The position numbers and the translations under genes are program-made. From the NCBI GenBank assembly GCA_038107835.1, contig JAYNHH010000023.1:1-40974 (forward strand): DNA of 40,974 nucleotides, given 5' to 3'. This document shows, piece after piece, positions 8,421 through 17,400 of this stretch. Source of the DNA: MED-G116 sp038107835. Its GTDB lineage: Bacteria > Pseudomonadota > Alphaproteobacteria > Puniceispirillales > Puniceispirillaceae. The notes beneath the pieces are model-generated. The model was given only the letters and a program-made list of their open reading frames with translations. It did no database searches and had not been told where the DNA came from. Each line of letters starts with the position of its first letter. Position 1 is the first letter of the stretch.

Positions 8421-11069
8421 ATGAAACTCGTCATCGTTGAGTCCCCCGCCAAAGCCAAAACCATCAATCGTTACCTTGGTGACGACTACAAGGTACTGGC
8501 GTCATACGGCCATGTCTGTGACCTGCCGAGCAAAGATGGTTCGGTGGCGCCAGACGATGATTTTGCAATGAAATGGCAGGTCTCAAGCGGTTCTGAAAAA
8601 CATCTCAAGGAAATCAAATCTGCGCTCAAAAAGGCAGACAAACTGATTCTGGCGACTGACCCGGATCGTGAGGGTGAGGCTATCAGCTGGCATGTGCTGG
8701 AGCATCTCAAGGAAAAGAAGCTCGTTGAGGGCAAAGCCATTGAGCGCGTCGTTTTCAACGAAGTGACCAAAAATGCAATCCTGCAGGCAATGGACCAGCC
8801 GCGTGACCTCGACACGGAACTGATTGATGCATACCGCGCCCGCCGTGCCCTTGATTATCTGGTCGGCTTTTCGTTATCGCCAGTGTTGTGGCGCAAGCTG
8901 CCAGGATCACGTTCCGCCGGCCGCGTGCAATCGGTTGCCCTTCGCCTGATCTGTGAGCGCGAGGCAGAGATCGAAGCCTTTGTCAGCGACGAATATTGGA
9001 GTGTTGAGGCTGAATTGGGAAAGGCCAATGGTCGCAATTTCATTGCCCGGCTAACCCATCTGGATGGTGAAAAGCTGGATAAGCTGAGCATTGGTGGCGA
9101 AGACAAGGCGCTGGCGGCGGTGGCGAAAATCGACAGCTGCGCGCTGTTCGTCAAGGACATCGAGACCAAGCGCGTCCGCCGCAATCCATCACCCCCCTTC
9201 ACCACCTCGACATTGCAACAGGAGGCGTCCCGCAAACTTGGTTTTTCAGCAAGCCGGACCATGCAGATTGCCCAGAAGCTCTATGAAGGCATTAATATTG
9301 GCAGCGAAACCACCGGCCTGATCACCTATATGCGAACTGATGGTGTGCAGCTCGGCACGGAGGCCATCGCCGCATTGCGCGATGATATAGGCACCCGCTA
9401 TGGCGCGCGATATGTCCCGGAAAAACCCCGTGTCTACAAGACGAAGGCCGCGAATGCACAAGAAGCTCACGAGGCCATCAGACCGACCGATATCAACCGG
9501 TCCCCGGACAAGATGCGGTCCTATCTCGACCATGATCAGGCACGCCTCTATGAACTGATCTGGAAGCGGACAATCGCCAGCCAGATGCAGTCAGCAGAGC
9601 TTGACCAGACAGGTGTTGACATTGGTGACGCCGCTGACAGCGTGACCCTGCGGGCCAATGGACAGGTGATCGTCTTTGACGGTTTCATGTCGGTCTATCG
9701 TGAAAGCAAGGATGCGGCGGATGACCGTGAAAAGTCAGCAGACGGCAATCAGGAGGGCAGCGGCACCGGTGGTGCCATTCTGCCGGAAATGTCCAAGGCC
9801 GAGGCGCTGGCCACCCGTAAAGTTACTCCTGAGCAGCATTTTACTCAACCACCACCTCGTTTCACCGATGCCAGCCTTGTCAAACGCATGGAGGAGCTGG
9901 GTATCGGCCGACCATCGACCTATGCGTCAATCATGCAGGTGCTGCAGACACGAAACTATGTGATCAAGGATCGCAGCCGGTTTATTCCAGAAGACCGTGG
10001 ACGCCTCGTTTCGACCTTCCTGAACAATTTCTTTGACCGTTATGTCGAGTATGACTTCACCGCCAAACTGGAAAACCAGCTGGATGCAGTATCGGCTGGC
10101 GAGCTGGATTGGCGTGAACTGCTGGGTATCTTCTGGCGTGATTTTAAATCCGCCATTGATGATACCAAGGATCTGACGATCACCAATGTGCTGGATGTGC
10201 TGGATGAAGAGCTGGGGCCACATTTCTTCAAAAAGGGTGATGATGGCTCGCTGATCCGCACCTGCCCGAATTGTGATGGTGGCCGGCTCGGCCTGAAACT
10301 TGGCAAGTTTGGCGCGTTCGTCGGCTGTTCAAACTATCCGGAGTGTAAATTCACCCGTCAACTCTCCAGCGGTGATGACGCCGATGAGGATAATGCGCCC
10401 GTAGGTGATAAGAACATTGGTGATGACCCTGCGACCGGCTTGCCGATCTATCTGCGACGTGGACCATATGGCCCCTATGTCCAGCTTGGCGATCCGGAGA
10501 CAAAAAAACCAAAACGTGCCTCGCTGCCAAAGGGGCTGTCGGCAGCTGATCTCGATCTTGAACGCGCCATCGGCCTGTTGGCACTGCCACGCGATGTTGG
10601 TCCGCACCCAGAAACCGGCGACATGATTCAAGCTGGTCTCGGCCGGTTTGGCCCCTATCTGAAATATCAGGGCAGCTTTGCCAGCCTGCCAGCCGAGGAC
10701 GATCTGCTGACCATTGGGCTGAACCGTTCTGTTGACCTGCTCGCCGAGGCCGCCAAGAAAAAGGGGCGGGTATTGGGTCAGCATCCCGACGGCGGGGATG
10801 TGCATGTCAAGGCCGGGCGCTATGGCCCCTATGTCGAGTATAACAAGCTGCGGGCGACATTGGCAAAGGGCAGCGATATCAGTGAGATGACGCTTGAGGA
10901 AGCGCTGCCATTGCTCGCGGCGAAAGCAGCAAAAGCACCGGCAGCAAAAAAGACCACGAAAAAAACTGCCAAGAAAACTGCCAAGAAAGCTTCGAGGAAA
11001 ACCACCGCAAAGAAAGCGGCCACAAAGAAAGCCGCCGCGAAAAAGACAGCGGAACCAAAGGCCAGCTAG
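8421..11069 (+). CDS. topA: DNA topoisomerase I with lysine-rich C-terminal tail
   Basis: TopA relaxes negative supercoils by a type IA mechanism. It has an N-terminal Toprim domain (IVESPAKAKTI and ATDPDREGEAISWH). The active-site Tyr303 is in TYMRTDG. A four-cysteine zinc finger (CPNCDGG... GCSNYPEC) sits near residues 615-640, followed by GPYGPYVQ-type repeats of the C-terminal Topo C domains. Residues 835-882 form a Lys/Ala tail resembling histone H1-type basic tails, probably a non-specific DNA-binding extension. The stop codon shares one base with the GTG start of rnr. The GGAAG shortly upstream of the ATG is a reasonable ribosome-binding site. Confidence 0.98.
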   Translation: MKLVIVESPAKAKTINRYLGDDYKVLASYGHVCDLPSKDGSVAPDDDFAMKWQVSSGSEKHLKEIKSALKKADKLILATDPDREGEAISWHVLEHLKEKKLVEGKAIERVVFNEVTKNAILQAMDQPRDLDTELIDAYRARRALDYLVGFSLSPVLWRKLPGSRSAGRVQSVALRLICEREAEIEAFVSDEYWSVEAELGKANGRNFIARLTHLDGEKLDKLSIGGEDKALAAVAKIDSCALFVKDIETKRVRRNPSPPFTTSTLQQEASRKLGFSASRTMQIAQKLYEGINIGSETTGLITYMRTDGVQLGTEAIAALRDDIGTRYGARYVPEKPRVYKTKAANAQEAHEAIRPTDINRSPDKMRSYLDHDQARLYELIWKRTIASQMQSAELDQTGVDIGDAADSVTLRANGQVIVFDGFMSVYRESKDAADDREKSADGNQEGSGTGGAILPEMSKAEALATRKVTPEQHFTQPPPRFTDASLVKRMEELGIGRPSTYASIMQVLQTRNYVIKDRSRFIPEDRGRLVSTFLNNFFDRYVEYDFTAKLENQLDAVSAGELDWRELLGIFWRDFKSAIDDTKDLTITNVLDVLDEELGPHFFKKGDDGSLIRTCPNCDGGRLGLKLGKFGAFVGCSNYPECKFTRQLSSGDDADEDNAPVGDKNIGDDPATGLPIYLRRGPYGPYVQLGDPETKKPKRASLPKGLSAADLDLERAIGLLALPRDVGPHPETGDMIQAGLGRFGPYLKYQGSFASLPAEDDLLTIGLNRSVDLLAEAAKKKGRVLGQHPDGGDVHVKAGRYGPYVEYNKLRATLAKGSDISEMTLEEALPLLAAKAAKAPAAKKTTKKTAKKTAKKASRKTTAKKAATKKAAAKKTAEPKAS
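10962..10985 (+). repeat. two tandem 12-bp units in the topA tail
   Basis: The 12-base unit AAAACTGCCAAG occurs twice in direct tandem and encodes part of the Lys-Thr-Ala-Lys repeats in the basic tail. It keeps the reading frame, so slippage would change tail length in four-residue steps. Confidence 0.8.
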
Positions 11070-13339
11070 TGGCAGAACAGGACCAGACGAAAGCCGATCT
11101 ACCTGATGAAGCGGCGATCATCGAATTCATAAACAACTGTCCAACACCACCCTCACCGCGAGACATCGCCCGGGCTTTCAAACTTCCCGCTGATCAACGC
11201 GCGCCCCTGCGGCGCATGTTGCGCGAGATGGCCGAGGCCGGCAAAATCGACCGGCGCGAGGGACGGCGCGTCGCCACCCCAGACCAACTGCCCGAAGTCA
11301 CAGTTCTCGAACTTGTCTCATTTGATGACAATGGCGATGGTCTCGCCCGACCAGCAGCGGGTTATGACGGTGATTTACCGGAGATACGGGTGATTCTAAG
11401 CCGCAAGGCAGGGCGTGCGCCCGCTATTGGCCAGACAATCCTGGCCCGCCTTGCCCGGACTGGACCGGCGCATTACGAGGCACGTATCATCCGTGTTCTC
11501 GAACGCCAGCAACAGCGTCTGTTTGGCGTTGTTGAAACAGCCGCCAAAGGGTTGATGCTGGTCCCGGCCGAGCGCGGCAAACGGCATCCTGTGAGTTTAC
11601 AGTCTTTCACTGACCTTCCCTGCAATGCCGGTGATCTGGTCGAAGCTGAAATGGTGTCCTCGCGTGGCTATCTTGGCAAGACAGCACGCGCCATCCGCAA
11701 TCTCGGACCGGTTGACCAGAAGGGTGCATTCAGCGCACTTGCCCTTGCCGAATTTGGCATCCGACATGTCTTTCCAGAACCGGTTCTGGCCGAATCCCGT
11801 GGGCTGAAGGTACCACCAGCAAAAGGTCGCAGCGATTTGCGTGACGTGCCACTGGTCACAATTGACGGCGCCGATGCCCGTGATTTCGACGATGCTGTCT
11901 TCGCCGAACCAATGGATGATGGTGGCTGGCGGCTGCTGGTGGCAATTGCCGATGTTGCCCATTATGTGCGTCCAGGTTCCGCACTCGATGAAGAGGCGCG
12001 TCGTCGTGGCAACTCAGTCTATCTGCCAGATCTGGTAGTGCCGATGCTGCCAGAGGGCATTTCAAATGATTTATGTTCGCTACGCCCTGATGAGGACCGC
12101 GCCGCCATGGTGGCCGAAATCAACATCGACAAGGATGGCAAGCGAACAGATTTCAGCATCTACCGCGCGCTGATCCGCTCGCATGCCAGACTGACCTATG
12201 ATCATGTGCAGTCGGTCTTTGAGGGAAGCCTCGATGAGGCTGATGTCGGGGTTGGGCATGGCATTTTGCACAACCTGTTCGGTGCCTGGCGGTCCCTTGA
12301 TCGGGCGCGGCATGAACGCGAACCGCTGGCACTCAATCTCAAAGAACGCCGGGTCGTGATGAATGAGGATGGTGAAGCCATAGCCATCAGCCAGCGCAGC
12401 CAAAGCGAATCGCAGCGGTTGATCGAGGATTTCATGATCACTGCCAATGTCGCGGCGGCCGACAGTCTGATTGGCGCGCGCCAGACATGCGTTTTCCGTG
12501 TGCATGATTCGCCCGATCCAAAAAAGACAGACAGCCTGTTCGAGCTGGCCGCGACAATCGGAACTCCCTTTGCCAAAGGACAGGTGTTGCGTCCCCGTCA
12601 ATTCAACAGTCTGCTTGCAAAGGTGGCTGACACGTCGGATGAGATGATGGTCAATGAGGCGGTTCTGCGTAGTCAGGCAAAGGCTGTTTATAGCATTGAT
12701 AATATTGGGCATTTTGGCTTATCCCTACGCAATTATGCGCATTTCACCTCGCCGATCAGACGGTATTCGGATCTGCTGGTCCATCGCGCTCTGATTGACG
12801 CCGCAAGTGCGAAAAAGCCACCAGGTGATGGCCAGAATGGGCTGCCAGCCGAACAGATTGCCGAAATCTGCATTCACATCTCCGAGACCGAGGCCAGCGC
12901 TGCTGCTGCCGAACGGCGCACCATCGACCGCTTTGCCGCTGCTTTGTTCACAAAAAGGCTGCGCGATGTCGTCGAGGGGGTGATTGTCGGCATCACCGGT
13001 TTTGGTGCTTTCGTCCGGCTTGAGGATGGCGCAGCCGATGGCTTTTTACCACTGGCCGGCCTGCCCGATGATTTCTACGATCTTGACGCGGCAGGGCGGT
13101 GTCTGACTGGGCGGCATAGCGGTTGGAGCTTTACCGTTGGCACAGCTCTGAAGGTACAGGTTGAGGAGGTCACTCCAATCAGCGGCGGCATTCTGCTACG
13201 CTGGATGGAGGGTGGCACGATCACCGAAAAGAAGAAACGCACAGCCTCTGCCTCCCGCCGACAGACCAAACGGGACAAGGCGGGCGCGCGTTTCAACAGC
13301 AAGGGTGCCAAGCGCAAAGGCGCACGAAAAAGGCGATGA
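11069..13339 (+). CDS. rnr: ribonuclease R
   Basis: RNase R is a processive 3'-5' exoribonuclease that degrades structured RNA and takes part in RNA quality control. The 756-residue protein has an N-terminal winged helix (TPPSPRDIARAF, around residues 25-75), cold-shock-type domains, and the RNB catalytic domain with IDGADARDFDDAV carrying the metal-binding aspartates. A C-terminal S1 domain (GVIVGITGFGAFVRL) and a short Lys/Arg-rich end follow. The start is GTG at 11069, overlapping the topA stop by one base, which predicts co-translation with topA. Confidence 0.97.
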   Translation: MAEQDQTKADLPDEAAIIEFINNCPTPPSPRDIARAFKLPADQRAPLRRMLREMAEAGKIDRREGRRVATPDQLPEVTVLELVSFDDNGDGLARPAAGYDGDLPEIRVILSRKAGRAPAIGQTILARLARTGPAHYEARIIRVLERQQQRLFGVVETAAKGLMLVPAERGKRHPVSLQSFTDLPCNAGDLVEAEMVSSRGYLGKTARAIRNLGPVDQKGAFSALALAEFGIRHVFPEPVLAESRGLKVPPAKGRSDLRDVPLVTIDGADARDFDDAVFAEPMDDGGWRLLVAIADVAHYVRPGSALDEEARRRGNSVYLPDLVVPMLPEGISNDLCSLRPDEDRAAMVAEINIDKDGKRTDFSIYRALIRSHARLTYDHVQSVFEGSLDEADVGVGHGILHNLFGAWRSLDRARHEREPLALNLKERRVVMNEDGEAIAISQRSQSESQRLIEDFMITANVAAADSLIGARQTCVFRVHDSPDPKKTDSLFELAATIGTPFAKGQVLRPRQFNSLLAKVADTSDEMMVNEAVLRSQAKAVYSIDNIGHFGLSLRNYAHFTSPIRRYSDLLVHRALIDAASAKKPPGDGQNGLPAEQIAEICIHISETEASAAAAERRTIDRFAAALFTKRLRDVVEGVIVGITGFGAFVRLEDGAADGFLPLAGLPDDFYDLDAAGRCLTGRHSGWSFTVGTALKVQVEEVTPISGGILLRWMEGGTITEKKKRTASASRRQTKRDKAGARFNSKGAKRKGARKRR

Positions 13340-13453
13340 TCCTGACTTGACAAAAGCCACGCAATCGCGCAGTTTGCCGGCTGATTTCAGTTTCACGCAG
13401 GCCCATGCGGCACAACCACCGCGGATCTGCGGCACTTTTTAGGAGCAATAGCC

Positions 13454-13621
13454 ATGGCAAAGCCAGCCACCCTGCAAATCCGGCTCGTCAGCACAGCCGA
13501 CACGGGCTATTTTTATGTCACCAAGAAGAACCCGCGCACGAAGCCGGAAAAACTCGAAGTGATGAAATATGACCCGCGTGCGCGAAAGCATGTGCTGTTT
13601 CGCGAAGCCAAAATTAAGTAA
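13454..13621 (+). CDS. rpmG: 50S ribosomal protein L33
   Basis: This 55-residue reading frame begins MAKPATLQIRLVST and contains TGYFYVTKKNPR and KLEVMKYDPRARKHV, the characteristic L33 pattern. It lacks the CxxC zinc pairs of C+ L33 paralogues, so it is the zinc-free (C-) form. AGGAG ends 9 bases before the ATG and is a good ribosome-binding site. L33 lies near the E-site of the large ribosomal subunit. The gene follows rnr after 114 bases. Confidence 0.96.
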   Translation: MAKPATLQIRLVSTADTGYFYVTKKNPRTKPEKLEVMKYDPRARKHVLFREAKIK

Positions 13622-13640
13622 GCAGACTGTCTGCGCCTGG

Positions 13641-14534
13641 ATGCTGGGCCTGTCTGTTGACAAGAATATGATACACGCCGCCATTCTATCGGATGGCGGC
13701 GACGTTGTTTCCGACTATCAGACCCCCACCCCTGCTGACAGCTATCGTGACTGCCTGCTGGCAGTAAGCAAAGCCGTCACTGCGCTGGAAACCAAAGCGC
13801 CGTCACACCGCCCCACCGGCATAGCACTTCCCGGTGTCATGCTTGATAACATCATGCAAAACGCGCCGCTTGGCTGGTTGAATGGTAAGGCCATCAAGCA
13901 GGATTTGCAGGCCAGCCTCGGGCGCGAAGTCGTGATTGGCGGCTATGGTGCCTGTTTCACCCTCTATGAGGCATTGCACGGTGCCGGCCGTGACGCAGAA
14001 ACCGTGTTTGGCATGCATATCGATGCCAATTGTACCGGCGGATTTGTGGCTGGCGGACGCTCGCTTGCGGGTGCCAATGGCATCGCCGGAAACTGGGCGC
14101 ATCTGCCGCTTCCGGCCCCGGTCCCCTATGAATTGGACGGGCATGATTGCTGGTGCGGGCGCACCGGTTGCATGGAAACCTTTGTTTCGGCTGAAGGTGT
14201 CGAGCAGGATTACTTCAAAATCACAGAAAATCGGACCTCTGCCGCCGCCATTGCCAGTGCTGCCGCCAACAGCGATATCGTCGCCGAGAGTACGCTGCAG
14301 GTGCTTGAGGACCGGCTTGGGCGCGCCACATCCGCCCTGATCACAATGGTTGACCCAGAGGTGATCGTGATCGGTGGTATGGTGGGAGCGATGGAGCGAA
14401 TTTACAGGACAGTGCCTCGTAAATGGCCTGGCTATGTCACAGCACGCAATCCAGTGACGAGGCTGGTGCCAGCGCAATGCGGTGTCAAGGCAGCAGCGGC
14501 CGGAGCCGCGTTGTTGGCACAGACACAGGGGTGA
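13641..14534 (+). CDS. ROK-family protein, predicted non-catalytic
   Basis: The 297-residue protein aligns over its length with ROK sugar kinases (fructokinase/NagK type). Retained features are the zinc site (His154 plus CWCGRTGC at 170-177), the GANGIAG segment, and a C-terminal DPEVIVIGG helix-capping motif. Three functional sites are degenerate. The N-terminal DxGGT phosphate loop reads SVDKN (5-9). The NDAN motif carrying the catalytic Asp reads GYGA, with Tyr102 in its place. The GTGxGGG loop reads DANCTGG. The sugar-binding Glu of AGExGH is Asn151. I therefore infer a sensor, scaffold or pseudokinase role rather than sugar phosphorylation. The ATG at 13641 is preferred because an upstream in-frame start (13569) lies inside rpmG. 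Confidence 0.85.
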   Translation: MLGLSVDKNMIHAAILSDGGDVVSDYQTPTPADSYRDCLLAVSKAVTALETKAPSHRPTGIALPGVMLDNIMQNAPLGWLNGKAIKQDLQASLGREVVIGGYGACFTLYEALHGAGRDAETVFGMHIDANCTGGFVAGGRSLAGANGIAGNWAHLPLPAPVPYELDGHDCWCGRTGCMETFVSAEGVEQDYFKITENRTSAAAIASAAANSDIVAESTLQVLEDRLGRATSALITMVDPEVIVIGGMVGAMERIYRTVPRKWPGYVTARNPVTRLVPAQCGVKAAAAGAALLAQTQG

Positions 14535-14544
14535 CGCCCCCTGT
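14525..14544. terminator. hairpin between convergent stop codons
   Basis: A perfect 7-bp inverted repeat (ACAGGGG / CCCCTGT, 6-base loop) spans the stop of the ROK gene and abuts the stop of eipB. It is positioned to act on both converging transcripts, but neither side has a T tract, so this is tentative. Confidence 0.35.
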
Positions 14545-15356
14545 TAACGGCAGACAGGTGCCTCGATATCTTCAATTCTGGTCAGGTCAGCCGCAATGCT
14601 GAAATCGCCGTAATCAATGACATAATCGCGGACAACACCATTGGGCTGCATTGAAAATTTTATCTCATATTCGGGTTCGGACGTCGTTGCCGTCGGCTTG
14701 AAATAAGCCACCTGGATAGGCCAGAATCCATCTTTTCCCAGCCCACCGAGATCTATTGCATCCTCGGCTGTCTGCCAGCCACCAACCACGGTGCTTGTGG
14801 TCATCAGCGCATCATCTGGCTCGCCCCCGGTAAAAATCGTCGCAGCCATCATCGTTTTGCCACTGTCAGCGGCATCAAGAATGCTTTCCAGATGGCGAAC
14901 CGGGAAATAGGTACCCTGCGGCAGCTTCAACTCAGCCCCCGGGTCCAGCGAGAAAAAGGCGCTGCCACTGTCTTTGGTGGACATGTCAGCAAAACCGCCA
15001 AAATCCTTGCGCCCAAGAAAAGTACTGTCCTCCGTGACATCAAAGCTGAATTTATCACCACTATCGGCTTCCCAGGATTCGAAGTGTGAGAGAATCCGGT
15101 CGCTGCCACCAGTGTCATTGATAAATTCGATCATATAATCCTCAACCGAAACCCATCCATCACAATCGCGCTCAACGACAAAGGCCGACCTGCCAACAAC
15201 ATTGACGATGTTTGAATTTTGGACACGATCACCAAGACGCATCTCATAGAACGCCTTGTGCGCCGAGATGCTACCGGCATTGGCCGCCTGTGTCGTCACC
15301 ACAAGACCGACAAGGACGCCAGACAGTAAACGGTTTCGATATGTCAGTTTCATCAC
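14544..15356 (-). CDS. eipB: EipB family periplasmic cell envelope integrity protein (DUF1849)
   Basis: The 270-residue protein has an N-terminal signal peptide (hydrophobic residues 10-24, AxA-type cleavage near residue 27). The mature part starts with the EipB pattern of a His followed by a Tyr-rich beta strand (AHKAFYEM). It keeps the two family cysteines, Cys65 in CDGW and Cys269 at the penultimate position, which form a disulphide in characterised EipB. In Brucella, EipB is a beta-spiral periplasmic protein needed for envelope integrity. It is divergent from rnd and convergent with the ROK gene. Confidence 0.9.
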   Translation of the reverse strand: MMKLTYRNRLLSGVLVGLVVTTQAANAGSISAHKAFYEMRLGDRVQNSNIVNVVGRSAFVVERDCDGWVSVEDYMIEFINDTGGSDRILSHFESWEADSGDKFSFDVTEDSTFLGRKDFGGFADMSTKDSGSAFFSLDPGAELKLPQGTYFPVRHLESILDAADSGKTMMAATIFTGGEPDDALMTTSTVVGGWQTAEDAIDLGGLGKDGFWPIQVAYFKPTATTSEPEYEIKFSMQPNGVVRDYVIDYGDFSIAADLTRIEDIEAPVCR

Positions 15357-15492
15357 ACCAACCCTCTTCTTCTGTTCTCGAAATATGGCTGGAAATTGGC
15401 GTTTTCAATAGGTTTGCCTTCACCTGCTGCAATTTTTCCTCTATACCTCCGGCATTCCAGAGTGAACGCAGGCCCCAAAAATAGTGGTAAGT

Positions 15493-16683
15493 ATGTCACG
15501 CACCCCAAAATCCCCAAACACCACCACCTCGAAAAAAAGTGAGCCAATCACCACCACAAAGGCGCTTGCCGCCGTTGTGGAACGCTACCAGTCAGCGTCG
15601 TTTCTGGCAGTAGATACCGAATTCATGCGGGAAAAAACCTATTACCCGCAGCTCTGCCTGATTCAGATCAGCGATGGCAAGGAGGCGGTCTGTATCGATC
15701 CGCTGGCACAGGGTCTGGAACTGGATGCACTGTGGAATTTGATGCGCAATGAGGCCATTATCAAAGTGTTTCACGCGGCGCATCAGGATCTGGAGATTTT
15801 CCTGAATTTGATGGGTGACCTGCCCCGCCCCGTATATGACACGCAGATCGCGGCGATGGTGATGGGTCAGGGTGATCAGGTTGGCTATGACAAGCTGGTC
15901 AAGGCCGTTCTTGACCATGACATCGACAAAACATCGCGGTTTACAGACTGGTCAAAGCGCCCCCTCAGTGACCGGCAGATTGCATACGCGCTGGATGACG
16001 TGATTTTTCTGGCACAGTTATATCCGATCATCATCGACCAGTTGGACAAACAGGGACGGGTCGCCTGGCTGGCAGATGAATTTGACCGGCTTGCCAGCCC
16101 TGATACCTACCGGACGATACCTGAGAACGCATGGAAGCGAATCAAAATCCGCCATATGAAGCCCTCCGCACTGCTCCGTCTAATGCATCTTGCCGCATGG
16201 CGCGAGCTTGAGGCGCAGACACGCAATCTGCCACGCAACCGCATTGTGCGTGATGAAACATTGATTGATCTCGCTGGCAGCAACCCCGAAAACCGCGGCG
16301 CCTTTTCCAAGATCAGGAATTTCCCTGGCGGTACTGATGGCAAGCTGATTGACCCGGTGCTCAAGGTTCTCGCAAAGGCAGCAACAGCATCACTGGATGA
16401 TGTCCCGGTGCAGGACAATAGTAAAAGAGCGAAGCGGCCACCGGTTGCCATCATGGAGTTGCTTCGCGTTCTGCTCAAACATGTTACTGACGATCATGGC
16501 ATCGCACCCCGCCTGATCGCCTCAGCCGATGATCTGGAGGCGTTGGCACTGGATGACAACGCCCCGATTCGGGCGCTTGATGGATGGCGACGCGATATTT
16601 TTGGAACGCCAGCCCTGAAACTGAAAAACGGCAAGACCGCCATTGCCATCGAGAACAAGAAAATCCGGTTAATTGACTTGTAG
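15493..16683 (+). CDS. rnd: ribonuclease D
   Basis: RNase D is a 3'-5' exoribonuclease of the DEDD family that trims tRNA and other small RNA 3' ends. From the ATG at 15493 the protein has 396 residues. Asp41 and Glu43 in AVDTEF form Exo I, HAAHQDLEIF gives Exo II, and YALDDV gives Exo III with its Tyr-Asp pair. HRDC-type RNA-binding domains occupy the C-terminal half. An in-frame GTG at 15484 would add three residues. It is convergent with hdaA. Confidence 0.95.
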   Translation: MSRTPKSPNTTTSKKSEPITTTKALAAVVERYQSASFLAVDTEFMREKTYYPQLCLIQISDGKEAVCIDPLAQGLELDALWNLMRNEAIIKVFHAAHQDLEIFLNLMGDLPRPVYDTQIAAMVMGQGDQVGYDKLVKAVLDHDIDKTSRFTDWSKRPLSDRQIAYALDDVIFLAQLYPIIIDQLDKQGRVAWLADEFDRLASPDTYRTIPENAWKRIKIRHMKPSALLRLMHLAAWRELEAQTRNLPRNRIVRDETLIDLAGSNPENRGAFSKIRNFPGGTDGKLIDPVLKVLAKAATASLDDVPVQDNSKRAKRPPVAIMELLRVLLKHVTDDHGIAPRLIASADDLEALALDDNAPIRALDGWRRDIFGTPALKLKNGKTAIAIENKKIRLIDL

Positions 16684-16699
16684 ACCCGCCCCAAGACAT

Positions 16700-17386
16700 C
16701 TATTGCGGCAGTTTCTCCTGCCAAAGATCACCCTGACCCGGTTCCATCACAGATCTTGCCAGAGACAGTGTGATCTGGCTTCTGTTTGCCAATGACAGAC
16801 GGTCCATTCTGACCACAACATCGCGGGCAGCAGCAAAGGAACGTTCCATACGGGCGACAAGATACTGGATCACATTCTCCGGCGCATATAACTGCCGTTC
16901 GACGAAATTCTTGTGCAGCAAGGCATGCAGGAGCCTGTCATCAGGCCCGTCAATCATCGCCAGATTGACGGCCCGCATCCGCGAAGCAAGGTCAGGAAGC
17001 TGCCAGGCCATCCTGGCCACCGGCTGGGTGCTGATGATTAACAGTGATCCACCAATGTCACGGGTATGGTTGAAGAGATGAAACAATCCCGTTTCACCCA
17101 GCGAAACTCTGCCAAGGTCGATGACGAAATGCAGCGCATCACCGAGACCTGCAAGATCGTCATCAAGATCACCAAGCAGTGCAGCGCCACTTTTTGCCTG
17201 CCAGACAGCTGCCAGATGCGATTTACCACTTGCCTCTGGGCCGGCGATGTTGAGCGCACAGAACTGGCCCACCCAATCCGGCCAGCGATCAATCCATTGG
17301 GCGGCAATGCTGTTACAGTCGCTGATGATGAAATCACCATGCTGCTCAGTGCTGCGGATCTGCAAATCAAGGGGAAGCTGCTGCAT
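16700..17386 (-). CDS. hdaA: DnaA-homologous regulatory protein HdaA
   Basis: The 228-residue protein is a DnaA AAA+ domain without the DNA-binding domain IV, as in Hda/HdaA. It begins MQQLPLDL, the short motif used to bind the beta sliding clamp. A Walker A-like loop reads GPEASGKSHL, and the sensor regions keep the Hda pattern (STQPVARM, LASRM). In its family HdaA with the clamp stimulates ATP hydrolysis by DnaA and so limits re-initiation. It lies 14 bases after the DUF2066 gene on the same strand, so the two are likely co-transcribed. Confidence 0.9.
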   Translation of the reverse strand: MQQLPLDLQIRSTEQHGDFIISDCNSIAAQWIDRWPDWVGQFCALNIAGPEASGKSHLAAVWQAKSGAALLGDLDDDLAGLGDALHFVIDLGRVSLGETGLFHLFNHTRDIGGSLLIISTQPVARMAWQLPDLASRMRAVNLAMIDGPDDRLLHALLHKNFVERQLYAPENVIQYLVARMERSFAAARDVVVRMDRLSLANRSQITLSLARSVMEPGQGDLWQEKLPQ

Positions 17387-17400
17387 TGGCTTGCTTCCCT

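Noticed and set aside
13347..13375. TTGACA before rpmG as a promoter -35
   Set aside because: The hexamer is perfect but the sequence 17 bases on (CAGTTT) does not resemble a -10, and no better match is found at 16 or 18 bases.
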